From the NCBI RefSeq assembly GCF_004004555.2, contig NZ_SACP01000013.1, forward strand, positions 118,712 to 182,711: a stretch of DNA of 64,000 nt, read 5' to 3'. Below are positions 34,651-46,633 of the stretch, piece by piece. This DNA comes from Methylobacterium oryzihabitans. Its GTDB lineage: Bacteria > Pseudomonadota > Alphaproteobacteria > Rhizobiales > Beijerinckiaceae. The notes under the pieces are model-generated. The model saw nothing but the letters and a program-made list of their open reading frames with translations. It was not told the DNA's origin and did not search any database. Every line of letters begins with the position of its first letter. Within the stretch, counting starts at the first letter, position 1. Both the position numbers and the translations under genes were made by a program.

Positions 34651-36210
34651 ATGCTGGCCGACGCGCAGACCGCACCCGCCGTGCGGACAGGGGACGAGCC
34701 CCGCACCATCCGCCTGCACGACACCGACAACGTCGCCATCGTGGTCAACGCCTTCGGGCTGCCCGCCGGCACGGTGTTCCCGGACGGTCTGGTCCTGCGG
34801 GATTTCGTGCCCCAGGGTCACAAGGTGGCGCTCGCCGACATCCCTGAGGGCGCCGAGATCCGCCGCTACGGCGAGGTGATCGGCTACGCCCTCGACGCCA
34901 TTCCCCGCGGCGGCTGGGTCGAGGAGTCGCGCGTGCGCACCCCGACCGCGCCGCGGCTCGATTCGCTCGACCTCGCCACCCGAGTGCCGGCCCCCCTGCC
35001 GCCCCTCGACGGCCATACCTTCGAGGGCTACCGCAACCCGGACGGCTCGGTCGGCACCAAGAACATCCTGGCGATCTCGACCAGCGTGCAATGCGTCGCC
35101 GGCACCCTCGACGTCGCGATCCAGCGCATCCGGCGCGAGCTGCTGCCGCGCTACCCCCACGTCGACGACGTGGTCGGGCTGACCCACGCCTATGGCTGCG
35201 GCGTCGCCATCAACGCGCCTCAGGCGGTGATCCCGATCCGCACCCTCCAGAGCCTCGCCAAGAACCCGAATTTCGGCGGCGAGGTGATGGTGGTCGGCCT
35301 CGGCTGCGAGAAGCTGGTCTCCGAGCGGCTGCTGCCGGACGGGCAGACCGAGGGTGTGGTCCGGCTCCAGGACGAGAGCCACCAGGGCTTCGGGATGATG
35401 CTCGACAGCATCATGCGCATGGCCGAGGCGCGCCTCGAGGTGCTGAACCGGCGCCGGCGCGAGACCTGCCCGGCCGCCGACCTCGTGGTCGGGCTACAAT
35501 GCGGCGGCAGCGACGCCTTCTCGGGCGTCACCGCCAACCCATCGCTGGGCTACGCCGCCGACCTGCTGGTGCGGGCGGGCGCCACCGTGCTGTTCTCGGA
35601 GGTCACCGAGGTCCGCGACGCGATCCACCTGCTCACCCCGCGGGCCGAGAGCGAGGCGGTGGCCCGCGACCTGATCCGCGAGATGGCGTGGTACGACGAC
35701 TACCTCGCGCAGGGCGGCGCCGACCGCAGCGCCAACCCCTCGCCCGGCAACAAGAAGGGCGGGCTCAACAACATCGTCGAGAAGGCGCTCGGCTCGGTGG
35801 CGAAGTCCGGCACCAGCGCGATACGCGGCGTGCTCGCGCCCGGCGAGCGGGTGCGCGAGAAGGGCCTGATCTTCGCCGCCACTCCGGCGAGCGACTTCGT
35901 CTGCGGCACGCTGCAACTGGCGTCGGGCATCACCGTGCAGGTCTTCTCCACCGGCCGCGGCACCCCCTACGGCCTCGCCGAGGCGCCGGTCATCAAGGTC
36001 GCGACCCGCACCGAACTCGCCGAGCGCTGGTCGGACCTGATCGACCTCGATGCCGGCCGCGTCGCCACCGGCGAGGCGACGATCGAGGACATGGGCTGGG
36101 AGCTCTTTCGCCTCATCCTCGACGTGGCGAGCGGGCGCACGAAGCCGTGGTCCGACCGCTGGGGCCTGTACAACGACCTGACCCTGTTCAATCCGGCGCC
36201 GATCACCTGA
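34651..36210 (+). CDS. garD: Galactarate dehydratase (UxaA/GarD family)
   Basis: The 519-residue protein has an N-terminal SAF domain (about 20-90; [17 protein letters not shown]) joined to the UxaA/GarD catalytic region ([61 protein letters not shown]). GarD makes 5-dehydro-4-deoxy-glucarate from galactarate, feeding kdgD, and altronate dehydratase (UxaA) is the alternative. Clustering with gudD and kdgD favours galactarate. It starts at ATG 34651, 342 bp after kdgD, beyond a long inverted repeat. Confidence 0.88.
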   Translation: MLADAQTAPAVRTGDEPRTIRLHDTDNVAIVVNAFGLPAGTVFPDGLVLRDFVPQGHKVALADIPEGAEIRRYGEVIGYALDAIPRGGWVEESRVRTPTAPRLDSLDLATRVPAPLPPLDGHTFEGYRNPDGSVGTKNILAISTSVQCVAGTLDVAIQRIRRELLPRYPHVDDVVGLTHAYGCGVAINAPQAVIPIRTLQSLAKNPNFGGEVMVVGLGCEKLVSERLLPDGQTEGVVRLQDESHQGFGMMLDSIMRMAEARLEVLNRRRRETCPAADLVVGLQCGGSDAFSGVTANPSLGYAADLLVRAGATVLFSEVTEVRDAIHLLTPRAESEAVARDLIREMAWYDDYLAQGGADRSANPSPGNKKGGLNNIVEKALGSVAKSGTSAIRGVLAPGERVREKGLIFAATPASDFVCGTLQLASGITVQVFSTGRGTPYGLAEAPVIKVATRTELAERWSDLIDLDAGRVATGEATIEDMGWELFRLILDVASGRTKPWSDRWGLYNDLTLFNPAPIT

Positions 36211-36246
36211 CGCCCGGCCCTGAACCAGGGTGTGCCCGACCGGCCC

Positions 36247-36262
36247 GTTGCCGGCCGGCAAC
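36247..36262. promoter_or_regulatory. parS-like site 1
   Basis: GTTGCCGGCCGGCAAC is a perfect 16-bp palindrome fitting GTT-N4-GC-N4-AAC, the pattern described for RepB-bound parS sites of repABC plasmids. Identical sites are at 54950 and 56400. It lies between convergent genes, outside coding sequence, almost 19 kb from repA. Confidence 0.7.
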
Positions 36263-36306
36263 CGCCGGATGCGAGGGCGGAGGACGGCGTACCGGTGTCG
36301 CACCTC

Positions 36307-40125
<3,819 letters not shown>

Positions 40126-40329
40126 GACGACTCGTGAACCGGATGTCCGGCAGGATTGCGCGATCCTGGCTGCTCGGCATCGTTCTCGCTGACCGCCCCG
40201 AAACCGCTTCAAACGCGATGGCATGGCCCCATGATCGTGTCAAAAGGCTGCGCCGCCGATAACAAATGCGAATCCGCGACCGGGTTCCGCTTCGGGACCG
40301 GGCCGGAGCGGGCGGCCGGAGGCGAACGG

Positions 40330-40357
40330 ATGGGGGCACCGGGCGTTCTGCCCCCAT
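40330..40357 (+). promoter_or_regulatory. Hairpin covering the ndh start codon
   Basis: ATGGGGGCA (40330-40338) and TGCCCCCAT (40349-40357) form a perfect 9-bp stem with a 10-base loop. The A and T of the ndh ATG lie in the second arm. No Shine-Dalgarno sequence is seen, so the stem could limit initiation. Confidence 0.45.
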
Positions 40358-41666
40358 GACCGATTCCATCCCCGCGCCCCCTGCCGCGACCGACCGATCG
40401 TGCCCGGACTCCGCCCCGCGGGTCGTCATCGTCGGGGCGGGCTTCGCCGGGCTCGCCGCCGCCAAGGCGCTGGCCGGGTCCGCCCTCCGCGTGACGGTGA
40501 TCGACCACAACAACTACCACCTGTTCGCGCCGCTGCTGTATCAGGTCGCGACGGCGGCCCTGTCGCCGGCCGACATCGCCGAGCCGGTCCGCCACATCCT
40601 CGCCGGCCACCCGAACGTCGAGGTGATCCTCGGGACGGTGGAGGGGATCGACACCACGGCCCGTCGGGTCCGGCTGCGCGACGGCGAGAACGTCGGCTAC
40701 GACCGGCTGCTCCTCGCGACCGGCTCGACCAGCACGTATTTCGGCCACGACGACTGGGCGCCGCACGCCCCGGCCCTGAAGAGCATCGAGGAGGCGCGGG
40801 AGATCCGCACCCGGGTGCTGTCGGCGTTCGAGCGGGCCGAGCGCGCGCGCGACCCGGCGGAGCGCGAGCGGCTGATGACGGTCGTGGTCGTCGGCGGCGG
40901 CCCGACCGGGGTCGAGATGGCCGGCTCGATCGCCGAACTCGCCCGCCATGCCCTCGCCCGCGACTTCCGCCACATCGATCCGACCCGGGCCCGGGTGATC
41001 CTGGTCGAGGCCGGGCCGCGGCTGCTCGCCGCCTTCCCGGACGATCTCGCGGCCTATGCCGGGCGCTCGCTGGAGCGCCTCGGGGTCGACATCCGGCTCG
41101 GGCAGGCGGTGGAATCGATCGACGAAGGCGGCATCACCCTGGCGGGACGACGGATCCCGGCCGCCACGGTGGTGTGGGGGGCGGGCGTCACGGCCTCGCC
41201 GGCGGCGGCGTGGCTCGGCCTCGCCACCGACCGCAGCGGGCGCATCCCGGTCGAGGCCGACCTGTCGGTCACGGGATTCCCGGACGTCTACGCCCTCGGC
41301 GACACCGCACTCTGCCGCGACGCCGAGGGGCGCCCGCTGCCCGGGCTGGCGCAGGTGGCCCAGCAGCAGGGCACGCATCTCGGGCGCGCCCTGCGGGACA
41401 CGCTCACCCGGGGCACCCCCCTCCCGCCGTTCCGGTTCCGCAACCGCGGCAACGCCGCCATCGTCGGGCGCCACGCGGCGGTGTTCGATTTCGGCCCCGG
41501 GCGCCGCCTGCGCGGCTTCTCCGCCTGGCTGCTCTGGGCCGCCGTCCACGTCGTGCTGCTGGTCGACTTCGCCCAGCGCGCCCGCGTCAGCCTGCAATGG
41601 CTGTGGCGCTACCTGACCTACCGGCGCGGCGCCCGGCTCATCACCGTCCCGCCGCCCCGCCGCTGA
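40356..41666 (+). CDS. ndh: Type II NADH dehydrogenase
   Basis: The 436-residue protein is a two-dinucleotide-fold flavoprotein: FAD site VVIVGAGFAGLAAAKAL (about 23) and NADH site VVVVGGGPTGVEMAG (about 172). Typical NDH-2 segments are NNYHLFAPLLYQVATAALSP, VVWGAGV and DVYALGD. The C-terminus (SAWLLWAAVHVVLLVDF, then RRGARLI) is the hydrophobic/amphipathic membrane anchor. It oxidises NADH to reduce quinone without pumping protons. The start codon lies in a hairpin. The gene is monocistronic, convergent with a small membrane protein gene. Confidence 0.93.
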   Translation: MTDSIPAPPAATDRSCPDSAPRVVIVGAGFAGLAAAKALAGSALRVTVIDHNNYHLFAPLLYQVATAALSPADIAEPVRHILAGHPNVEVILGTVEGIDTTARRVRLRDGENVGYDRLLLATGSTSTYFGHDDWAPHAPALKSIEEAREIRTRVLSAFERAERARDPAERERLMTVVVVGGGPTGVEMAGSIAELARHALARDFRHIDPTRARVILVEAGPRLLAAFPDDLAAYAGRSLERLGVDIRLGQAVESIDEGGITLAGRRIPAATVVWGAGVTASPAAAWLGLATDRSGRIPVEADLSVTGFPDVYALGDTALCRDAEGRPLPGLAQVAQQQGTHLGRALRDTLTRGTPLPPFRFRNRGNAAIVGRHAAVFDFGPGRRLRGFSAWLLWAAVHVVLLVDFAQRARVSLQWLWRYLTYRRGARLITVPPPRR

Positions 41667-41673
41667 CGCGGGC

Positions 41674-42027
41674 TCAGCGCGGACCCGGCTGCGGGATGCC
41701 GCGGGGCTTGAGCGTCATGGTGCGGAAGCCCCAGACCGTCAGGCCGATGGCCGCGAGGGCGAACGGGGCGGCGCCGAGCACGCCGGCGAGGATCTCCGAC
41801 CCGATCAGCCCGGCAAGTCCCTTCACGGCCGCAACGAGGATCAGGAAGCCGCTGACGCAGGCGAGGATCACCACCGCGCCGGCGAGCCCGCCGACCCGCG
41901 ACACGATCCCGGCGATGCGGCCGGCCTCGATCCGGACCAGCGCGACGTGCATCGTGGCGAGGTGCGAGGCGTCGCGGATCGCCCGCAGGATCAGGCGCGG
42001 CGTGCTCTCGTGCGGGGTGTCGGTCAT
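41674..42027 (-). CDS. Small membrane protein, DUF1469/phage-holin-like
   Basis: The 117-residue protein has two hydrophobic hairpin-forming segments (LAGAVVILACVSGFLILVAA and LAGVLGAAPFALAAIGLTVW) flanked by charged ends and preceded by an amphipathic helix. This fits the DUF1469 (YqjE-like) or holin-like superfamily, found in bacterial chromosomes without phage context. Function is unknown. It starts at ATG 42027 and ends 7 bp from ndh. Confidence 0.7.
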   Translation of the reverse strand: MTDTPHESTPRLILRAIRDASHLATMHVALVRIEAGRIAGIVSRVGGLAGAVVILACVSGFLILVAAVKGLAGLIGSEILAGVLGAAPFALAAIGLTVWGFRTMTLKPRGIPQPGPR

Positions 42028-42214
42028 GGCTCGGGTCTCTCCGGACGGCTGAAGCGGTTCCGTCCGCATCGCAGGGCGACAACGCTACGGCACCGCTTCC
42101 GGTTCGGCCGGCCGGACATCGGAGAGATGGCGGTTCCTGCCCCAAGGGCCGGAACACCGCGCCGGCGCCGTGGTTGATCCGCCACGATTGACCAGAGACA
42201 CACGGGAGTCGGGT

Positions 42215-42499
42215 ATGCGGATCGTCGCGAAGGCCGCCGTCGTCACCGCCGTCACGCTGCTCGGCGTCGGCGCCGCCGAGGCCAAGGGCTGCATCAAGGG
42301 CGCCATCATCGGCGGCGTCGCCGGGCACTACCTCGCCGATCGCGGCGTCATCGGCGCCGTCGCCGGCTGCCTCGGCGGGCGCTACATCGCCAATCGCCGG
42401 GCCAAGCAGCGGGAACTCGAGTACGGCGCGCGGGTGCGCTCGCGCGACGCCGGCTACGGCGCCCCCGGCGGCGTCGGCCGGCGCAACTACGCCTACTGA
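42215..42499 (+). CDS. Small exported glycine-zipper-like protein
   Basis: The 94-residue protein has a signal peptide (VAKAAVVTAVTLLGVGAAEA, cleavage near 23) and a glycine-zipper-like segment (GAIIGGVAGHYLADRG, then GAVAGCLGGRYIANRRAK). The tail is Gly/Tyr/Arg-rich. Two cysteines remain in the mature part. Glycine-zipper proteins often associate with the envelope, but the role is unknown. Its 3' end overlaps the convergent HWE kinase gene by 7 bp. Confidence 0.7.
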   Translation: MRIVAKAAVVTAVTLLGVGAAEAKGCIKGAIIGGVAGHYLADRGVIGAVAGCLGGRYIANRRAKQRELEYGARVRSRDAGYGAPGGVGRRNYAY

Positions 42500-43926
42500 G
42501 GCGGGTCCTCCACCGGACCGAGCGGGGCTTCGAGCCGGCAGCGCAGCCCCGCCCGATCGTAGGTCAGGCTGACGCTGCCGCCGGTCTCGGCGGCGAAGCT
42601 GCGCTCGATCAGGCGCGAGCCGAAACCCTTGCGGGCCGGCGGCACCACCGCCGGCCCGTCATGCTCCGACCAGGTCAGGCGGAAGCGCGCCGGGCCTTGG
42701 CCCGCGCCCTGGCCCTCGCCCTCGACCACATTCCAGCGCACCTCGACATGGCCGGCCTCGCCGGACAGGGCGCCGTACTTGGCGGCGTTGGTGGCGAGTT
42801 CGTGCAGGACCAGGGCGAGGGACAGTGCCGACTTGGCGCCGAGCAGCACGTCGGGACCGCCGACATGGATGCGCGGCGAGCCGGCGTCGCGGTGGACGCC
42901 GAGGGCGCCCGCGACCACGTCGGCCACCGGTGCCGCGGTCCAGCTCGACTGGGTGAGGATGTCGTGCGCCCGCCCGAGGGAGATCAGGCGGGCCGCGAAG
43001 ACCTCCCGGGTGCTGTCGATGTCGGTGGTGTTGCGCAGCGTCTGGCTGGCGATCGCCTGGACGAGCGCGAGGGTGTTCTTGACCCGGTGCTGCAGCTCGC
43101 CGGTGAGCAGCTGCTGGCGCTCCTCGGCCCGCTTGCGCGCGCTGATGTCGAGCATCACCCCGATCATCCGGGCGGCGCGGCCGCGGGCGTCGCGGATCAC
43201 CGAGCCGCGATCGAGGACATCGGCGTAGCTGCCGTCGGCCCGCCGGAACCGATACTCGTCGCTCCAGAACTCGCCGCCGCCCTCGATCGCCTCGCGCAGC
43301 GAGGCCTCGACGCGGGTCCGGTCGCCCGGGTGGATCTGCGCGATCCACCACGCGGCGGTCGGGGCGACCGCGTCCGGGCGGTAGCCGTAGGCGGTCCCGA
43401 GCGCCTCGTTCCAGGCGACGTGGCCGCCGGCGAGGTCCCAGTCCCGGATCGCGTCGCTGGTGGCGCGGGAGAGCAGCCGGGAGCGCTCCTCGGCCCGGCG
43501 CCGGGCGGTGACGTCCTCGATCGCGCCGGCGAGACGCCCGTCCTCCAGCCTGCGGCCCCGCGCCGCGAGCCAGCGTTCGGCGCCGTCGGTGCGGTACTCG
43601 ACGTCGAGCAGGCCGGGACCCGCCGGATCGCGCGCGCGCGCGAGGGCGTCCGCCACCCGGGCTCGATCCTCGGGATGGATGCCGGCGAGGAGCGCGGCGT
43701 CGTCCGCGGATGCGTCCGGCGTCAGCGCCATCAGCAGGCGGGCGCGGGCGTCGAGCACGAGGCCGCCGGATCCCCGATCCTGCTCGAACAGCCCGAGGCC
43801 GGCCGCCTCGACCGCGGCGCGCAGGGCGTCCTCGGGGGGCCGGCCGGCGCCGGGCCGGTCCGTCGGCGCGGCCGCCTTCGGCCGGACGCGGGGGCCCCTC
43901 GACCGGCGGCCGCTCTCAGCCGACAT
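42493..43926 (-). CDS. HWE-family sensor histidine kinase with PAS domains
   Basis: The 477-residue soluble kinase has two PAS/PAC-like repeats (about 35-150 and 155-275; ATSDAIRDWDLAGGHVAWNE, FRRADGSYADVLDRGSVI), then the HWE/HisKA_2 H-box ELQHRVKNTLALVQAIASQ and an ATPase domain with LVLHELATNAAKYGALS and GFGSRLIE. There is no receiver or membrane helix. Its start overlaps the end of the Crp/Fnr gene by 11 bp, so both come from one transcript. HWE kinases in this order often feed general stress or light-signalling circuits, but the partner is not visible here. Confidence 0.88.
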   Translation of the reverse strand: MSAESGRRSRGPRVRPKAAAPTDRPGAGRPPEDALRAAVEAAGLGLFEQDRGSGGLVLDARARLLMALTPDASADDAALLAGIHPEDRARVADALARARDPAGPGLLDVEYRTDGAERWLAARGRRLEDGRLAGAIEDVTARRRAEERSRLLSRATSDAIRDWDLAGGHVAWNEALGTAYGYRPDAVAPTAAWWIAQIHPGDRTRVEASLREAIEGGGEFWSDEYRFRRADGSYADVLDRGSVIRDARGRAARMIGVMLDISARKRAEERQQLLTGELQHRVKNTLALVQAIASQTLRNTTDIDSTREVFAARLISLGRAHDILTQSSWTAAPVADVVAGALGVHRDAGSPRIHVGGPDVLLGAKSALSLALVLHELATNAAKYGALSGEAGHVEVRWNVVEGEGQGAGQGPARFRLTWSEHDGPAVVPPARKGFGSRLIERSFAAETGGSVSLTYDRAGLRCRLEAPLGPVEDPPQ

Positions 43927-44698
43927 GGCGCACCGCCGGTTCCTCGCTGGCGGGCGAGACCGCCACGAGGGCGCCGCTCGGGCTGTAGACCGCGCCGAGC
44001 ACCTCCTCGAAGTGGCGCTTGACCACCGCGTGGCACTCGCACGAGGCCTTCTCCATGTCGGCGCGGTCGCGGATGGTGATCCGGCCGCGGCCGACCGCGA
44101 TCAGGCCCTGCTGCTGGAGCATCTTCAGCACCCGGGTCAGGTAGGTCCGCTGCACGCCGAGGCGCTCGGCCAGCATCTCCTGGGTGATCGGCAGGGTGTC
44201 GGTGTCGAGGCGGTCCTGGAGGGTCAGCAGCCAGCGGGCGCAGCGCTGCTCGATCGGGTGCAGGGCGTTGCAGGCCACCGATTGCAGCACCTGGGCGAGG
44301 AGGCAGTCGGAGTAGCGGGTGAACAGGTTGCGCATCAGCGGCGAGGTCCGCTTGACCGCCTGGAGGCGGGCGGCCTCCAGCCGCAGCACCGGGCCGCCGA
44401 TCTGCACCACCGCCCGGCTGAAGGCCGGCAGGTAGCCCTGGCTGACCACGCCCCCGATCGCTCCCTCCCGGCCGATGATCGCGGTCTCGGCGCTGCGGCC
44501 GTCGCGCATCGTCACCACCAGCGTCGTGACGGTCGCGCCGCAGGGAAACGAGATCATCTCGACGTCCTGGCCGACCTCGAACAGCACCTCGCCGCGGCGG
44601 CATTCCACCGGCTCCAGGTGCGGGAGCAGGAGGAGGCGATCCTCGGCCCGGAGCGCGTCGAGCAGGAGATTGCCGCACGGAGGGGAAGCAGGAGGCAT
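43916..44698 (-). CDS. Crp/Fnr-family transcriptional regulator
   Basis: The 260-residue protein has an N-terminal cyclic-nucleotide-binding-like beta-barrel (about 20-135; CRRGEVLFEVGQDVEMISFPCGATVT) and a C-terminal winged helix (LPITQEMLAERLGVQRTYLTRVLKML). A tail ends in the SCECHAVVKRHFEEVL segment common in alphaproteobacterial members. FNR-type N-terminal cysteines are absent, so it is not a canonical 4Fe-4S sensor. ATG 44698 is chosen, and GTG 44755 would add 19 residues. It is coupled to the HWE kinase downstream. Confidence 0.85.
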   Translation of the reverse strand: MPPASPPCGNLLLDALRAEDRLLLLPHLEPVECRRGEVLFEVGQDVEMISFPCGATVTTLVVTMRDGRSAETAIIGREGAIGGVVSQGYLPAFSRAVVQIGGPVLRLEAARLQAVKRTSPLMRNLFTRYSDCLLAQVLQSVACNALHPIEQRCARWLLTLQDRLDTDTLPITQEMLAERLGVQRTYLTRVLKMLQQQGLIAVGRGRITIRDRADMEKASCECHAVVKRHFEEVLGAVYSPSGALVAVSPASEEPAVRHVG

Positions 44699-44765
44699 GA
44701 GGGCGGCGGCGACCGGCGATTGGCGGCGGAGGCGCCCTCCTAGCGCACGGTCCACGCCGATGTCT

Positions 44766-44779
44766 GTCTACTATTAGAC
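44766..44779. promoter_or_regulatory. Dyad upstream of the Crp/Fnr gene
   Basis: GTCTACTATTAGAC has 5-bp arms GTCTA/TAGAC in an A/T-rich patch 68 bp before the chosen start. It could be a promoter-proximal operator, perhaps autoregulatory. The symmetry is short, so confidence is low. Confidence 0.3.
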
Positions 44780-44942
44780 GTTCGCCGAAAAAAACGCCCC
44801 GCTTGCGACCCCGCGTCGAGGTCAGGCTTGCCGTTGCGGCACATCGGACCTGCGAGGTTCAGTCGAGATCCCTGCAACCATTCGACCGGCCCGGTCTTGT
44901 TGATCCCGAAGACCCTGAGGACGCCGGGACGCATTGACGCCG

Positions 44943-45215
44943 ATGCCGCGCTATTTCATCGATTTCGAGGACGGTGGCACACGCCTGAACGATGACGACG
45001 GCCAGGACTTCGCCGATCTGCAGGCCGCCCGCGACGCCGCGATCGGCGCCCTGCCGGATGTCGGCCGGGAAGTGCCTCCGGGCGACGGACGCCGCCTGTT
45101 CATGGCCCATGTCCGCGGCGAGGACGGCCAGACGCTGTGCACGATCCGGCTCGAACTCGACGCGCGCTGCCGTCCGGACCCGGCCGCCGCTCTGCCGGAG
45201 AAGCGCGAGCGCTGA
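44943..45215 (+). CDS. DUF6894-type small protein
   Basis: The 90-residue protein has the pattern PRYFIDFEDGGTRLNDDDGQ, then DLQAARDAAIGALPDV, matching a short family abundant in methylobacteria and rhizobia (PRYFFDxxDG...DxxGxExxDLxxAR). There is no leader, and function is unknown. ATG 44943 is preferred over TTG 44934. A mechanosensitive channel gene follows after 93 bp. Confidence 0.75.
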   Translation: MPRYFIDFEDGGTRLNDDDGQDFADLQAARDAAIGALPDVGREVPPGDGRRLFMAHVRGEDGQTLCTIRLELDARCRPDPAAALPEKRER

Positions 45216-45308
45216 CGACGCGGGGTGCGCCGCAGCAGACGCAAATTTGTGCAGTGCGGAACCGCCTCCGCCACCGGTCATTGCCCCTGCTGCAGGAGGT
45301 GATGCCCG

Positions 45309-46451
45309 ATGCGCTCCATCGACCCGTTGCTGACCGAGTTGGTCGGCTGGTTCACCTGGCTTCCCTGGTGGGCCGAGAGCCTCGCCCTGATCGTCGGCTG
45401 CTGCGCCGTCGTTCTGCCGCTGCACGGCGTGGCGTTCCGCGCCATGCAGCGCGCCGCCGCCGGCAAAAGCCTGTTCTGGCGCTCGCTGGTGGCCCGCACC
45501 CACGGCCCGAGCCGGCTCGGGCTGCTGATCGTGGCGATCAGCGCCGCGGCCGCCCCGCTGACCTGGGACGTGAGGCTCGTCGTCAACCAGGTGCTGCTGG
45601 TCGCCCTCGTGACCCTGTGCGGCTGGTGCTGCGCCATCGCCATCCACATCTGGTCGGTGGTCTACCTGCGCGGCTACAAGCTCGACACCGAGGACAACCT
45701 GCTGGCGCGCAAGCACGTCACGCAGGTGCGGATCCTGCGGCGGGCCGCCATCACCCTCGTGGTCCTCGTGACCATCTCGGTCGCCCTGATGACCTTCGAG
45801 CCGGTGCGCCAGTACGGCGTCAGCCTGCTCGCCTCGGCCGGGGCCGCCGGCCTGATCCTCGGCCTCGCGATGCAGCCGGTGCTGTCGAACCTCGTCGCCG
45901 GGATCCAGATCGCCATCACCCAGCCGATCCGGATCGAGGACGCGGTGATCGTTGAGAACGAGTGGGGCTGGGTCGAGGAGATCACCGCGACCTACGTCGT
46001 GGTCCGGCTGTGGGACTGGCGCCGGCTGGTGCTACCGCTGACCTACTTCATCCAGAAGCCGTTCCAGAACTGGACCCGCGACGGCGCCTCGCTGATCGGC
46101 AGCGTGATGCTCTACCTCGACCACACCGCACCGATCGAGGCGATGCGCCGCAAGCTCGCCGAGATCGCCGCCGGGTCGCGGCTGTGGGACGGCAACGTCG
46201 TCAACCTCCAGGTCTCCGACGCCCGCGAGACCGTCATCGAGGTCCGGATGCTGGTGAGCGCCCGCAACGCGCCGCAGACCTGGGACCTGCGCTGCGAGGT
46301 GCGCGAGAAGATGCTCGCCTACCTCCGGACCGAGCATCCGGGCGCCCTGCCCCGCCACCGCGCGGAGTGGGTCGCCCCCGGGGCCGAGGGCCGGCACGGC
46401 CCGGCGGCGGGGGCGGGGCCGGGGGTGAGGGTGGAGACGGTTCCGCAGTGA
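45309..46451 (+). CDS. MscS-family mechanosensitive channel
   Basis: The 380-residue inner-membrane protein has about five helices in the first 190 residues. The pore-lining helix and beta domain follow: LLASAGAAGLILGLAMQPVL, SNLVAGIQIAITQPIRIEDA, VIVENEWGWVEEITATYVVV and PLTYFIQKPFQNWT. A C-terminal alpha/beta vestibule is also present. It releases solutes on hypo-osmotic shock. CAGGAGGTGATGCCCG gives a clear site before ATG 45309. The last residues (GAGPGVRVETVPQ) and the stop are encoded by the beginning of a dispersed repeat, so the original C-terminus was probably replaced. Confidence 0.9.
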   Translation: MRSIDPLLTELVGWFTWLPWWAESLALIVGCCAVVLPLHGVAFRAMQRAAAGKSLFWRSLVARTHGPSRLGLLIVAISAAAAPLTWDVRLVVNQVLLVALVTLCGWCCAIAIHIWSVVYLRGYKLDTEDNLLARKHVTQVRILRRAAITLVVLVTISVALMTFEPVRQYGVSLLASAGAAGLILGLAMQPVLSNLVAGIQIAITQPIRIEDAVIVENEWGWVEEITATYVVVRLWDWRRLVLPLTYFIQKPFQNWTRDGASLIGSVMLYLDHTAPIEAMRRKLAEIAAGSRLWDGNVVNLQVSDARETVIEVRMLVSARNAPQTWDLRCEVREKMLAYLRTEHPGALPRHRAEWVAPGAEGRHGPAAGAGPGVRVETVPQ

Positions 46452-46556
46452 CCCTGGACGATCGAGCTGCGCAGCTCAGCCCTTGGTGCATTCTTCTGAA
46501 CCGTCTCCACCCTCACCCCTACCCCTCTCCCACTCGGGAGAGGGGATCCCGCGCTT
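46419..46556. repeat. Cruciform repeat family, copy C (left palindrome lost)
   Basis: GGGGGTGAGGGTGGAGACGG starts the copy inside the MscS reading frame. The centre GAGCTGCGCAGCTC, the right arm CCACCCTCACCCC, the 24-bp palindrome (46522-46545) and ATCCCGCGCTT follow as in copies A and B. The outer left palindrome is absent or eroded. Confidence 0.78.
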
Positions 46557-46633
46557 GATCTTGCAAGGAAATTTCTCCGGACAGCCCTGCCCGCAGAGGG
46601 GGAATGCCGGGGCGTTCCGATCCGCTTCCGACC

